Counted from the stretch's first letter, positions 26,879 through 36,210 are shown. The stretch is DNA of 64,000 nucleotides from Streptomyces sp. GS7 (GCF_009834125.1 NZ_CP047146.1:6689501-6753500); one strand, 5' to 3'. The notes: generated by a model not told the origin, from the letters alone. A program made the numbers and translations.

Positions 26879-29026
26879 TCAGGGCAGGTGGGGCAGGAGT
26901 CGGTCGGGGGTCAGCGGCAGGTCGCGCAGCCGGGCGCCGGTGGCGTGCCACACGGCGTTCCCGATGGCTGCCGCGGTGCCGACGATGCCGATCTCGCCGA
27001 TGCCCTTGCTGCCCATGGGGTTGAGGTGCGGGTCCTCCTCGTCGAGCCAGTACGCCTCGACGGCCGGGACGTCGGCGTGCGCCGGGACGTGGTACGAGGC
27101 CAGGTCGCAGGCGGTGAAGTCGCCGAAGGCCGGGTCCAGGGAGCTGCCTTCCGTCAGGGCCATGCCCAGGCCCATGGTCATGCCGCCGATGAACTGGGAG
27201 CGAGCCGTACGGGGGTTGAGGATCCGGCCCGCCGCGTACTGGCCGAGCAGCCGGCGCACCCGGATCTCGCCGGTGCGGAGGTCGGCCCCGACCTCGGCGA
27301 AGACGGCGCCGAAGGCGTGCCGGGAGTACGGGGACCGCTCGGCGGTCTCCAGGTGGGTGTCCTCGGTGACCGTGACCCCCTCGGCGGGCAGCGGCCCTTC
27401 GTGGCCGCGCAGCCGGGCCAGCAGCGCCGTGCACGCCTTGTGGACCGCCCACCCCCAGGACGCGGTGCCCGCGGAGCCGCCGGCGAGCATGGCGGGCGGC
27501 AGGTCGCTGCTCCCGATGTCGACCCGGACGCGGTCCTCGGGGGCGCCGAGCGCGGCGGCGGCGATCTGGGCGAGGACGGTGCGGGCGCCGGTGCCGATGT
27601 CGGTGGCGTTGACCCGGATGCGGTAGCCGCCGTCGGCGGCGGCGTGCGCCTCGGCCTGGGTGGCGCCGATGTAGACGGGGTAGGTGGCCGCGGCGACGCC
27701 GGTGCCCAGCAGGAGGTCGCCGTGGCGGCGGACGGCGGGGCGCGGGTCGCGGGGGTGCCAGCCGAAGCGCTCCGCGCCCTCGCGGAGGCAGTCGGCGAGA
27801 TGGCGGCTGCTGAAGGGGCGACCGGTGTCCGGCTCGGTGTCGGGTTCGTTGCGCAGGCGCAGTTCGACGGGATCGGTCTCCAGGAGGACGGCGAGTTCGT
27901 CGACGGCGGACTCCAGGGCGTACATCCCCGGGGCTTCGCCGGGGGCGCGCATCCAGGAGGGGGTGGGGACGTCGAGGGCGGCCACGCGGTGTGCGGTGCG
28001 GCTGTTCGGCGAGGTGTACATGATGCGCGCCGGGACCGCTGCCTGTTCCACGAACTCGGTGACCGTGGAGGTGTGGGTGACGCTCTCGTGGGCGAGGGCG
28101 GTGATCACGCCGTCGCGGCCGGCTCCGATGCGCACCCGCTGGACGGTGGGCGCACGGTGGCCGACGACGGCGGGCAACTGGCGGCGCGGCAGGGCCAGTT
28201 TGACCGGGCGGCCGGTGTGCCGGGCGGCCATCGCGGCGAGCACGGCCGGGGGGCGGGGAGTCCCCTTGGAGCCGAAGCCGCCGCCGACGTGCTCCGAGAT
28301 CACGGTGATCTCGTCGATGCCGAGCTTGAACAGGGCGGCCAGGTCCTCGCGCACCCTGGTGGCGCCCTGGCTGGAGTCGTGGACGGTGAGGTGGCCGTTG
28401 CTCCACCGGGCGGTGGCGGCGTGCGGTTCCATGGGGTGGTTGTGCAGCGGCGGCACGGTGTAGGTCGCGTCGACGGTCACCGGTGCGGCGGCGAACGCCG
28501 CGTCGAAGTCGCCGCGTTCGCGGACCGCCGGGAAGTCGCCGTTGACCCGCTCCGGGACGTACAGCCCCGGGTGGTCCGCGGTCAGCCGCACGTCGTGCCC
28601 GTCGGTGGCGTACGTGACGTGGACGGCGTCGGCGGCGTCCCGGGCGGCCTCCAGGGTGTCGGCGACGGCGAGCGCGATGTACCAGCCGCGGTGCGGAACC
28701 CGGTCCTCCTGGAGGAGGGCCAGGGTGGGGTCGCCGGTGGACGCCAGGCGGGGCGCGTTCTCGTGGGTCAGTACGGCGATCACCCCGGGCAGCGCCAGCG
28801 CCCGGCCGATGTCCAGCTCGGTGATCCGGCCGCGGGCGACGGTGGCCGGGACGGGCCAGGCGTAGGCGCAGCCGGGCGGGGTGTGCTCGGCCGCGTACCG
28901 GGCGGTGCCGGTGACCTTGTCGCGGGCTTCGCGGCGGACGAGCGGTGCGCCCAGCGGGTACGCGGGCGGGCCCGGCGGCTTCCACTCCTGTGAAGCCGGT
29001 GCTCGCTCCGGGGGGTCGTGGCTCAT
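26879..29026 (-). CDS. Molybdenum hydroxylase large subunit (PaoC/YagR type)
   Basis: This 715-residue protein carries the molybdopterin-cytosine-dinucleotide subunit fold of xanthine dehydrogenase/aldehyde oxidase. It opens with LVRREARDKVTGTARYAAE, the usual first motif, and has VGGGFGSKG for cofactor binding. A Glu expected near the Mo site falls in the C-terminal GSKGIGEIGIVGTAAAI stretch. It should oxidise aldehydes or N-heterocycles with water as oxygen donor. Gene order and family match E. coli PaoABC, which oxidises aromatic aldehydes. It is last of three structural genes here. Confidence 0.93.
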   Translation of the reverse strand: MSHDPPERAPASQEWKPPGPPAYPLGAPLVRREARDKVTGTARYAAEHTPPGCAYAWPVPATVARGRITELDIGRALALPGVIAVLTHENAPRLASTGDPTLALLQEDRVPHRGWYIALAVADTLEAARDAADAVHVTYATDGHDVRLTADHPGLYVPERVNGDFPAVRERGDFDAAFAAAPVTVDATYTVPPLHNHPMEPHAATARWSNGHLTVHDSSQGATRVREDLAALFKLGIDEITVISEHVGGGFGSKGTPRPPAVLAAMAARHTGRPVKLALPRRQLPAVVGHRAPTVQRVRIGAGRDGVITALAHESVTHTSTVTEFVEQAAVPARIMYTSPNSRTAHRVAALDVPTPSWMRAPGEAPGMYALESAVDELAVLLETDPVELRLRNEPDTEPDTGRPFSSRHLADCLREGAERFGWHPRDPRPAVRRHGDLLLGTGVAAATYPVYIGATQAEAHAAADGGYRIRVNATDIGTGARTVLAQIAAAALGAPEDRVRVDIGSSDLPPAMLAGGSAGTASWGWAVHKACTALLARLRGHEGPLPAEGVTVTEDTHLETAERSPYSRHAFGAVFAEVGADLRTGEIRVRRLLGQYAAGRILNPRTARSQFIGGMTMGLGMALTEGSSLDPAFGDFTACDLASYHVPAHADVPAVEAYWLDEEDPHLNPMGSKGIGEIGIVGTAAAIGNAVWHATGARLRDLPLTPDRLLPHLP

Positions 29027-29069
29027 GGCGCGCGTCCTTGCGGTCGGGGGACGGGGTCCGGGGACGGGG

Positions 29070-30056
29070 TCAGCCGCGGGCCGCGAGGTCGGCCAGCACC
29101 CCGACGGCCAGGGCGCGGGCGAGGGGGACCTTGAAGCCGTTGTCGCGGAGCGGTTCGGCGGCGGCGAGTTCGGCGTCCGCGGCCCGGGCGAAGGTCCGCT
29201 CGGTGGCGGGTGCGCCGTGCAGCACCTCCTCGGCGGCGCGGGCGCGCCAGGGCCGGTGCGCCAGCCCGCCGAAGGCGAGCGCGGCGTGCTCGACGACGCC
29301 GTCGCGGACGGCGAGTACGGCGCCGACGGAGGCCAGCGCGAAGGCGAACGAGGCGCGGTCGCGGGCCTTGCGGTAGCGCGAGTGGGCGCCGGGGCGGTGC
29401 GGCGGCAGCTCGACGGCGGTGACCAGTTCGCCCAGCCGGATCACCGTGTCGCGTTCGGGACTGTCGCCGGGCAGCCGGTGGAAGTCGGTGGCCGGGACGG
29501 TGCGTTCGCCCTCGGGGCCGTGCAGCCGGACGGTGGCGTCCAGGGCGGCCAGCGCGACGGCCATGTCGGAGGGCTGGGTGGCGACGCAGTGCGCGGAGTG
29601 GCCGAGTACGGCGAGGTCGCGGTGGTCACCGTCGCGGGCCGGGCAGCCGCTCCCGGGCTCCCGTTTGTTGCAGGGCTTCGAGGTGTCCTGGAAGTACGGG
29701 CAGCGGGTGCGCTGGAGCAGGTTGCCGCCGGTGGTCGCGGTGTTCCGCAGTTGCCCCGAGGCCCCGGCCAGTACCGCCTGCGACAGCACGGGATAGCGCT
29801 CGCGTACGGGGCGGGCGGCGGCGAGGTCGGCGTTGCGGACCATCGCGCCGATCCGCAGTCCGCCGTCCGGCAGTTCCTCGATCCGGTCCAGCGGCAGCCG
29901 GCTGACGTCGATGAGCACCCGCGGGGCCTCCACCCCCAGCTTCATCAGATCGACGAGATTGGTGCCGCCCCCGAGGAACTGGGCTCCGGGCTGCCCGGCG
30001 GCGGCCCGTACCGCCTCGTCGACGCTGTCCACGCGCAGGTATCCGAACGGCTTCAT
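29070..30056 (-). CDS. Molybdenum hydroxylase FAD subunit with extra Fe-S loop (PaoB type)
   Basis: This 328-residue protein starts MKPFGYLRVDSVDEA and has the FAD loop FLGGGTNLVDLMK, then LRNTATTGGNLLQRT. Directly after comes a cysteine-rich insert (RCPYFQDTSKPCNKREPGSGC). In E. coli PaoB the corresponding cysteines bind a [4Fe-4S] cluster that ordinary xanthine dehydrogenases lack. The start overlaps the stop of the [2Fe-2S] subunit by ATGA. Electrons should pass Mo to [2Fe-2S] to FAD. Confidence 0.92.
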   Translation of the reverse strand: MKPFGYLRVDSVDEAVRAAAGQPGAQFLGGGTNLVDLMKLGVEAPRVLIDVSRLPLDRIEELPDGGLRIGAMVRNADLAAARPVRERYPVLSQAVLAGASGQLRNTATTGGNLLQRTRCPYFQDTSKPCNKREPGSGCPARDGDHRDLAVLGHSAHCVATQPSDMAVALAALDATVRLHGPEGERTVPATDFHRLPGDSPERDTVIRLGELVTAVELPPHRPGAHSRYRKARDRASFAFALASVGAVLAVRDGVVEHAALAFGGLAHRPWRARAAEEVLHGAPATERTFARAADAELAAAEPLRDNGFKVPLARALAVGVLADLAARG

Positions 30057-30646
30057 GCCCCGGCCGCCCCCGCTCCGGCGACCCCGGCCACCGCCCCGAC
30101 GGCGTCGACGATGCGGGGATAGGCGCCGCACCGGCAGAGGTTGCCGCTCATCCGCTCGCGGATCTCGTCGGCGGTGAGCGCGACCGGCGCCCCGGACGCG
30201 GCGGTGTCCGGGGTGACATGGGAGGGGAAGCCGTCCGCGGCCTCGGTGAGCACGCCGACGGCCGAGCAGATCTGGCCCGGGGTGCAGTAGCCGCACTGGA
30301 GGGCGTCGTACGCGACGAACGCTTCCTGGAGGGGGTGCAGCCGCTCCCCCTCCGCCAGTCCCTCGATGGTGGTCAGCCGCCGCCCGTCGTGCGCCACGGC
30401 CAGCAGCAGGCAGCTGTTGGCGCGCCGTCCGTCGACCAGCACCGTGCAGGCGCCGCACTGCCCGTGGTCGCAGCCCTTCTTGGCGCCGGTGAGCCCGAGG
30501 TGCTCACGGAGCACGTCCAGGACCGTGGTGCGGTGGTCCAGGGTCAGGGTGTGCGGGGTCCCGTTGACGGTGAGGGTCAGTTCGGAGCGCCGGCCGTTCA
30601 CGGGGTGCGGTCCGCCGGCGCCCTGCGGGCGAGGGCCGCCCGCCAC
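30053..30646 (-). CDS. Molybdenum hydroxylase [2Fe-2S] subunit (PaoA type)
   Basis: The GTG at 30646 overlaps the upstream stop by one base (TAGTG) and has AGAGGGG before it, giving 197 residues; a GTG at 30601 would give 182. The N-terminal ferredoxin domain has CDHGQCGACTV and a later Cys; the second domain has CGYCTPGQ and NLCRCGAY. These eight cysteines bind two [2Fe-2S] clusters. There is no Tat signal, unlike E. coli PaoA, so the enzyme is cytoplasmic here. Confidence 0.9.
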   Translation of the reverse strand: MAGGPRPQGAGGPHPVNGRRSELTLTVNGTPHTLTLDHRTTVLDVLREHLGLTGAKKGCDHGQCGACTVLVDGRRANSCLLLAVAHDGRRLTTIEGLAEGERLHPLQEAFVAYDALQCGYCTPGQICSAVGVLTEAADGFPSHVTPDTAASGAPVALTADEIRERMSGNLCRCGAYPRIVDAVGAVAGVAGAGAAGA

Positions 30647-31059
30647 TAGTTCGCCCCTCTTCCCACGGTCTGCGGCAGGGTCTCCAGCCGCAGCTCGACC
30701 TCCTTCTCCTGGTCGCCGGCGGCCGTGCCCAGAACGCGTACCGCGAACGCGTTCCTGAGGGCGTTGCACAGCTGGTCGACGGCCCAGTAGCCGCCCTGGA
30801 GGCTGACGACGACGGGGCCCTTCAGCCGCCGGGGCCCGGCCTCGGCCCGGCGCTCGCTCACGTCGAAGGTCGAGGTCCACACCGTCGCACCCGGCCCGGC
30901 CAGCTCCGCGGGCACGTCGTCCGCGGCCCGGTCGCAGGCGAAGGAGGTGCGCAGCGCGCTGAAGACGGCGTGCGCGTCCTCCGCGTTGCAGCCTTCGAGT
31001 TCCACCACGACCTCGGCCGATACATGTTCCGCGTGTGACGCCTGTTCCGCGCTGTTCAC
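30646..31059 (-). CDS. Conserved hypothetical protein at the head of the hydroxylase operon
   Basis: The GTG at 31059 has AGGAAGG seven bases upstream; the protein is 137 residues. It contains VVELEGCNAEDAHAVFSALR, then WTSTFDVSE, then VVSLQGGYWAVDQL and GTAAGDQEKEVELRL. It has no signal or membrane segment and looks like a compact alpha/beta protein. I recall similar Streptomyces proteins without a known role. Its one-base overlap with the [2Fe-2S] subunit suggests cotranscription, but this may be only positional. Confidence 0.75.
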   Translation of the reverse strand: MNSAEQASHAEHVSAEVVVELEGCNAEDAHAVFSALRTSFACDRAADDVPAELAGPGATVWTSTFDVSERRAEAGPRRLKGPVVVSLQGGYWAVDQLCNALRNAFAVRVLGTAAGDQEKEVELRLETLPQTVGRGAN

Positions 31060-31185
31060 TGTGGGACCTTCCTGTGGGAGCCGGACGCTTCCAGGCTCGC
31101 CCCGCACCGCGGCGTGTGCGACCCGAGGCTCGAACGAGTGGTTTAAACGGGCGCACCCGCTCGCCGCGACGCGGCAACGTTACGT

Positions 31186-31214
31186 TGTGTAGTCAGAGCG
31201 AGCTGTGTGTAGTC
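31186..31214. promoter_or_regulatory. Direct repeat TGTGTAGTC, 20-bp period
   Basis: TGTGTAGTC occurs at 31186-31194 and again at 31206-31214, exactly 20 bp apart, about two helical turns. The repeats lie in the divergent region, 51-79 bp before the lipase-like TTG start. Two sites on the same DNA face would suit an activator dimer. Confidence 0.4.
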
Positions 31215-31264
31215 GCCCTGTCGTCCCTGCCGTCGTCCGTCGTCGCATCCACTGGGAGCCTCCG

Positions 31265-32083
31265 TTGACCAGCACCCTCGTCGACCAGCACGCCACCGGC
31301 TACAGCATCCGCCAGGCGCTCTGCATGGCGCGCGCCGCCGACCTCGCGTACCAGGACGAGACGGCCGTCGCGGCCACCGCCGCTCAGTGGGGCCTCGACC
31401 GGGTGCGCCACCACCACGCCGCGTTCCGCCCGCCGTTCCCCCTGCCGGACGTCCAGGCGTACACCCTCACCGGGCAGCACATGATCATCACGGCCTTCCG
31501 GGGTGCCGAGCCCGCCGCGCTGCGGGACTGGCTGGCCGGCCCCGGGACCCCTCCGTGGCCCGGCCCCGGCGGCCGGGGCACCGCCCACCCCGGCTTCGCC
31601 GAGGCGCTGGACGCGGTCTGGCCGCAGATCCTCACCGCGCTCAAGGAGTTCCGCGACAACGACCAGACGCTCTGGTTCACCGGCCACGGCCTGGGCGGCG
31701 CCCTGGCGATGCTGGCCGCCGCCCGGCTGCACTTCGAGGACCCCCGGCTGCCCGCCGACGGCGTCTACACCTTCGGCCAGCCCCGCGCCTGCGACCCGGT
31801 GCTGGCCCAGGAGGTCAACTCCGCCTTCGCGCACCGGATGTACCGTTTCGCCAACCACGACGACATCGTGCCGCAGCTGCCGCCGGAGCCGGTTTTCCGC
31901 CATGTCTCCGCGCTGCGCTACATCGACGCCCGGGGCGGCGTCCACAACACCATGCCGCTGACCGGCGGCCTGCTCGGCCATGCCCAGCGCCTCACCGCCG
32001 AGCTGCTCGCCCCGTCGTCGCCCGGCATCCGGGACCACGCCATGGCCGCGTACATCGACGCCCTGGAGAAAAACCTGCCGTGA
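31265..32083 (+). CDS. Lipase-3-like alpha/beta hydrolase with the catalytic Ser replaced by Gly
   Basis: The TTG at 31265 has GGGAG before it, giving 272 residues. The fold and order of motifs match class 3 lipases: ITAFRGAEP (oxyanion strand), FTGHGLGGALAML, YTFGQPRACD, FANHDDIVPQLP (acid) and a late His in GGVHNTMPL. The nucleophile elbow should read GHSLGG. Residue about 142 is Gly here, so ordinary lipase chemistry is not expected. No signal peptide is seen. Either this is a pseudoenzyme or the base is a sequencing error. Confidence 0.85.
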   Translation: MTSTLVDQHATGYSIRQALCMARAADLAYQDETAVAATAAQWGLDRVRHHHAAFRPPFPLPDVQAYTLTGQHMIITAFRGAEPAALRDWLAGPGTPPWPGPGGRGTAHPGFAEALDAVWPQILTALKEFRDNDQTLWFTGHGLGGALAMLAAARLHFEDPRLPADGVYTFGQPRACDPVLAQEVNSAFAHRMYRFANHDDIVPQLPPEPVFRHVSALRYIDARGGVHNTMPLTGGLLGHAQRLTAELLAPSSPGIRDHAMAAYIDALEKNLP

Positions 32084-32197
32084 GGGAGGGCACGGGGGCG
32101 GGGTGGGGCGGGAGGGGGAGGGGGGAGGCCCCCGGAGGAGAGCGGCGGAAGCCTCCGGCGAGGCGGGGCCGGAGCAGCCGCGGCGGTTACGCGCCGG

Positions 32198-32821
32198 TCA
32201 CCTCACCCGAGCGCCCGCGGCTTCCCGCTCCGCCGTCAACTCCCCGGCCGCGAAGGGCACATCGGCCGCGCGGGCCACGATCTCGACCTCGTCCCCGAGG
32301 GCCCATTCGGCGGCCCGGGAGGACATCGCCGCCGGGACCGCCTCGCTGATGCCGGGGGCGGCGGGGATGTCGTAGGTGGCGTGCGCGTCGTGCGGCAGGA
32401 CGACGCGGTAGCGGCGCCGCAGCGCCGTCCGGGCGGTGGCGCTGACGCACATCTCGGAGAGCACACCGCAGAGCGCCAGCTCCCGGACCCCGGCGCCGGT
32501 GAGGAGTTCGCCGAGCCGGGTGTCCTCGAAGCCGTCGTCGTCCGTCTTGCGGACCACCGTCTCGCGGGGGCCGGGCTCGACGGGCAGGTGGAGTTCCCAG
32601 CCGGGGGTGTGCGGCTCGTCGGCGGTGCCGGGCGCGCCGTCGTTCTGCAGGTGCACCACGAGCGCGCCGGCCGCGCGGGCCCGGGCCAGCAGATCGCGGG
32701 TGCGGTCGAGCACCCGGGCCGCGTCCGGCACCGCCTCGCCGCCGGAGACGAAGGCGGACTGGACGTCGACGACGAGAAGGGCCTGGACGGGGCGGATCGG
32801 GGCTGTGGTCATGGGGGTCAT
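32198..32821 (-). CDS. Isochorismatase-family cysteine hydrolase
   Basis: The ATG at 32821 has AGGA eight bases upstream; it yields 207 residues, and ATGs at 32830 and 32812 are alternatives. The triad is visible: Asp in LLVVDVQSAF, Lys in VVRKTDDDGF and Cys in GVLSEMCVSAT. The family includes isochorismatases, nicotinamidases and N-carbamoylsarcosine amidases; the substrate cannot be picked here. It is a stand-alone gene, convergent with the lipase-like gene. Confidence 0.85.
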   Translation of the reverse strand: MTPMTTAPIRPVQALLVVDVQSAFVSGGEAVPDAARVLDRTRDLLARARAAGALVVHLQNDGAPGTADEPHTPGWELHLPVEPGPRETVVRKTDDDGFEDTRLGELLTGAGVRELALCGVLSEMCVSATARTALRRRYRVVLPHDAHATYDIPAAPGISEAVPAAMSSRAAEWALGDEVEIVARAADVPFAAGELTAEREAAGARVR

Positions 32822-33087
32822 GGGGGCCATCCTGCCGGGTGCCCGCGGGCCGGCCGTACCGGTTTCGCCGGTCCGCGGCGCTGCGCCGGCCGGGCCGGCC
32901 TTCCGCCCTCCGGGTGGCCACGGTTGCCAGAGGCATCGATCCGGGCGGATCATCCGTAGGGACGCGCCTACGTACGCGCGGACCGCGGCGGCGCACGGAC
33001 GGACCCGCGGGCGCGCCACCGGCCGGCGCCCGCACCCGCCCCGCCCTACGACCCCCACCGCACCGCGACGACGTGAGGAGAGCGACC

Positions 33088-34284
33088 GTGGAAGCAGCCA
33101 CCGTCAGCGGCCACTGCGCAGCCGGCTTCGAGGGCGTACGCACCGCCTTCGAGCGGAACTTCCGCGAGCACGGCGAGATCGGGGCGGCGGTCGCGGTGAC
33201 GCTGGACGGCGAGGCGGTGGTGGACCTCTGGGGCGGCCACACCACGGGGGACCGGAGCCGGGCCTGGGAGCGGGACACCCTCGTCAACGTCTACTCGACG
33301 TCGAAGGGGATGACCGCGCTGTGCGCCCATCTCCTCGCGGACCGGGGCGAGTTGGACCTGGACGCACCGGTCGTCCGCTACTGGCCGGAGTTCGGGCAGG
33401 CCGGGAAGGAGGACATACCCGTGCGCTGGCTGCTCAGCCACCGCGCCGGGCTGATCGCGCCCCGGGAGCCACTGTCCCCGGGGGGCGCCTACGACTGGGA
33501 GTACGTGTGCGGCGCGCTGGCGGCGACGGCGCCCTGGTGGGAGCCGGGGACCGCGCAGGGCTATCACGCGGTGACGTTCGGGTATCTGGTGGGCGAGGTC
33601 GTGCGGCGGATCACCGGGCAGTCGCTGGGCGCGTTCCTGCGCAGCGAGATCACCGGGCCGCTCGGTGCTCGGGTGTTCATCGGCACTCCCGCCGAGGAGC
33701 ACGCGCACTGCGCGGACATGGTCGGGCGGCTGGACGCGGCGCTGCTCACCGAGCTGTTCCCGGACCTGCCGAGGCCGCCGCTCGGCGGGCTGGACGACCA
33801 TCCGCTGGCGCCGCTCTCACTGGCGCTGCTGTCCATCCCCACCGGCGACGTCAACAGCGCCGCCTACCGCGCCGCCGAGATCCCGTCCGGCAACGGCCAC
33901 GCCGCGGCCCACGGCCTGGCCGCGGTCTACGGTGCGCTGGCGGGCGGCGGGCTGGTATCCCCCACCACCCTGGAGGAGATGCGCCGGCCGCAGAGCCGGC
34001 CGGGCGAGCCGGATCTGACGCTGGGCGCGCTGGTCCCGGAGGGCACCCCGGGGGTCAGCTGGGGGCTGGGCTACATGGTCAACAGCGAGGGCCGGGTGGG
34101 CCCGAGCCGGCGGGCGTTCGGGCACGGCGGCGCGGGCGGGTCGTACGCCTTCGCGGACCCGGAGAACGGGCTGTCGTACGGGTACGCCATGAACCGGTAC
34201 GGGGGCGGCACCGCGGGCGGTGATCCGCGCAACCGGGGGCTGGTCGCGGCGGTGTACGAGGCGCTGGCGCGGGTGCGCGGCTGA
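33088..34284 (+). CDS. Beta-lactamase-fold serine hydrolase (EstB-type esterase)
   Basis: The GTG at 33088 has GAGGAG seven bases before it; the protein is 398 residues. The S-x-x-K nucleophile motif appears as YSTSKGM, a Tyr-based second motif as GYHAVTFG, and the third-motif region as FGHGGAGGS. This is the class C beta-lactamase-like esterase family, usually cytoplasmic when it lacks a signal, as here. The YSTSKGM...WPEFGQAGK...SHRAGL pattern is close to EstB/LipL esterases. The substrate is unknown. Confidence 0.88.
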   Translation: MEAATVSGHCAAGFEGVRTAFERNFREHGEIGAAVAVTLDGEAVVDLWGGHTTGDRSRAWERDTLVNVYSTSKGMTALCAHLLADRGELDLDAPVVRYWPEFGQAGKEDIPVRWLLSHRAGLIAPREPLSPGGAYDWEYVCGALAATAPWWEPGTAQGYHAVTFGYLVGEVVRRITGQSLGAFLRSEITGPLGARVFIGTPAEEHAHCADMVGRLDAALLTELFPDLPRPPLGGLDDHPLAPLSLALLSIPTGDVNSAAYRAAEIPSGNGHAAAHGLAAVYGALAGGGLVSPTTLEEMRRPQSRPGEPDLTLGALVPEGTPGVSWGLGYMVNSEGRVGPSRRAFGHGGAGGSYAFADPENGLSYGYAMNRYGGGTAGGDPRNRGLVAAVYEALARVRG

Positions 34285-34403
34285 GTCGCCGCGGGCCGCG
34301 GACGGTCGGCCGCGATCGCGGTGGTGCGGCGCAATAATGGAAGGTGCGGCAAGGATCCGGTCCGGCCCCGCCGCGGGTGCGTCGGGCCCGGAGAGAGGGC
34401 GTG

Positions 34404-34661
34404 GTGACCATGGAACGGGACACCGAGACCGTTCACGAGGCGTATGCCTTCGTCTGCCTGCACTGCGGGCACGGCTGGGAAGAGGAGTACGAGATCCGGC
34501 ACACCACCGATCTCGCCGGCCGGCGGCGCGCCGACTACTTCACGCACGGCAGGCGGGTGCCCTCCCCGCTGACCCGCGCGGACTGCCCGGACTGCAATCG
34601 CGGCCCGATCCGGATCCTGCGCCCCGGCCGGGTGAACTCGGCCCGGACCTACCTCGCGTAG
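34404..34661 (+). CDS. Small zinc-ribbon protein, unknown
   Basis: This is an 85-residue protein from the GTG at 34404 (ATG at 34410 is equally possible; AGAGGG lies upstream). Two knuckles are present, CLHCGHGW and CPDCNRG, about 45 residues apart, which should bind one zinc. The frame ends with RPGRVNSARTYLA. It has no membrane segment. I know no function. Confidence 0.75.
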   Translation: MTMERDTETVHEAYAFVCLHCGHGWEEEYEIRHTTDLAGRRRADYFTHGRRVPSPLTRADCPDCNRGPIRILRPGRVNSARTYLA

Positions 34662-34697
34662 CGCCGCGGCGGCGCCGGCGGCGCCGCCGATGCCCTC

Positions 34698-36134
34698 TCA
34701 CCATCCGGTGAAGAGAAGGTGGTTGATCAGGAGGGCGAGGACGGCCTGGGCGGCCAGCCAGGGGCGCTGCCGGGGTGCCGGGAGCAGTGCGCCGGCCGCC
34801 AGCAGCCAGGGGGCGAAGGGCAGCCAGATGCGTTCGGTCTCGGCCTTGCTCATACCGGAGAGGTCGGCGACGAGCAGGGCCAGCAGGACCGCCGCGACGA
34901 GCAGGACGAGCCGGTCGGCGGGGCCGGCGGCGCGGCCGGGTGCCCGGAGGCGGTGGACCGCGGCGGGTGTGGCGGCGAGGGTGCGGCGCAGCGCGGCCAC
35001 CGTCGCCAGGCCGGTCATCAGCACGGTGCAGGCGAGGTTGCCCCAGACCCAGTAGGCGTACGGGCGGACCGCCGCGGCGCCTTGGTAGTAGCGCTCGACC
35101 ACCAGCCGGTAGCCCTCCCACCAGTTGAATCCGGCGAGGGTGAAGCCGGCCGCGACGACGGCCGCCCCGGCCAGGGCGTAGGGCAGCGGGCGGGCGGTGG
35201 GGCGGGGGGTGGTGAGCAGCAGGACCGCGGCCAGGGGCAGTGCGAAGAGGGTGAGGCCGTAGGAGAGGTAGCAGGTGAGGCCGAAGAGGAGGCCGGCGCC
35301 CAGGGCTGCCGTACGGGGGGCGCGGGTGCGGCGGGTGGCGGCGAGCGCGAGCAGGGCGAGGGACCAGGCGGTGACGGCGGCGAAGTAGCCGTCCGCGGAG
35401 ACGCCGACCCAGATGGCGGCGGGCGCCAGGACGAGGAACGGGGCGGCGCGGCGGGCGGTGGCCTCGTCGGTCAGGGCGCGCAGCGCGACCAGGACCGCGG
35501 CCGCGGTGGAGGTGCCGACGGTGATGCACCAGGCGCCGGCCCAGCCGCCACCGCCCAGGCCGATGCGGTCCAGGCCGACGAAGGTGAGGATGGCGGCGGG
35601 CGGGTGGCCGGCGATGTGCGCGGGCCAGGAGTCCGGTCCGTGGTGGAGGAGGATGTGGCTGGTGAAGCCGCGCAGTGCCGGGCCGAGGTCGTCGAAGCGG
35701 TGAATCACCGTCAGGTACTCGTACTCGGTGGTGAGGCGGCCCGCGACGCCGGCCTGCCAGCCGTCGATCAGGGCCAGTGACCAGGTCCAGGCCATCGAGG
35801 CGGCCCAGGCGGCGGGCAGCAGCAGCCGCCAGCGGAGCCGGGCCGCCAGGGGCGGTCCGTAGGCGATCACGGCGGCGGCGACGGCGAGGGCGGCCGGGGT
35901 GCCGGGGCCGAGGTGCGGGGACCAGTCGGCGTACAGCGGGGGCCAGTCGACGCGCAGGTCGCCGGTGGCGTGCTGGATGGCGGAGCCGAGGGCGATGGCG
36001 GCGCCGACGAGGAGGGCACCGGCCGCGGTGGCGAGCAGGTCGGCGCGGCGGCCGGCGCGTTCGCCGGGGGCCGGGTCGGGGGTGCTCGCGGGCGGCGGAC
36101 CGGGGGCCGGGGCGGGGGTGGCGTCGGAGGTCAC
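34698..36134 (-). CDS. GT-C type polytopic membrane glycosyltransferase
   Basis: This 478-residue protein has about eleven or twelve membrane helices and a Pro-rich N-terminus. An acidic loop after the first helices and WEGYRLVVERYYQGAAAVRPY between later helices fit lipid-phosphosugar-dependent transferases of the GT39/GT87 kind. The GTG start is only six bases after a TAGCGT box, so the transcript is probably leaderless. It shares its promoter layout with the epimerase operon 5 kb away and is divergent from the molybdoenzyme gene. It likely works outside the membrane on a polyprenyl-linked sugar made with those genes. Confidence 0.75.
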   Translation of the reverse strand: MTSDATPAPAPGPPPASTPDPAPGERAGRRADLLATAAGALLVGAAIALGSAIQHATGDLRVDWPPLYADWSPHLGPGTPAALAVAAAVIAYGPPLAARLRWRLLLPAAWAASMAWTWSLALIDGWQAGVAGRLTTEYEYLTVIHRFDDLGPALRGFTSHILLHHGPDSWPAHIAGHPPAAILTFVGLDRIGLGGGGWAGAWCITVGTSTAAAVLVALRALTDEATARRAAPFLVLAPAAIWVGVSADGYFAAVTAWSLALLALAATRRTRAPRTAALGAGLLFGLTCYLSYGLTLFALPLAAVLLLTTPRPTARPLPYALAGAAVVAAGFTLAGFNWWEGYRLVVERYYQGAAAVRPYAYWVWGNLACTVLMTGLATVAALRRTLAATPAAVHRLRAPGRAAGPADRLVLLVAAVLLALLVADLSGMSKAETERIWLPFAPWLLAAGALLPAPRQRPWLAAQAVLALLINHLLFTGW

Positions 36135-36140
36135 ACCGGC

Positions 36141-36210
36141 ACGCTAGGCCGTGGGCGGGCGGTAGGACCGTTCGGCGGGAGCGGTGTCACCGATCCGTCA
36201 GATTTCGCCG
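36141..36210 (-). promoter_or_regulatory. Leaderless promoter of the GT-C gene with shared upstream element
   Basis: On the minus strand, TAGCGT at 36141-36146 ends six bases before the GTG start. The upstream element occupies 36184-36205 and reads on the plus strand GTGTCACCGATCCGTCAGAT. It starts 37 bp from the -10 box. The same element at the same distance precedes the epimerase operon at 41254-41318. No -35 consensus is seen, suggesting activator dependence. Confidence 0.65.
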
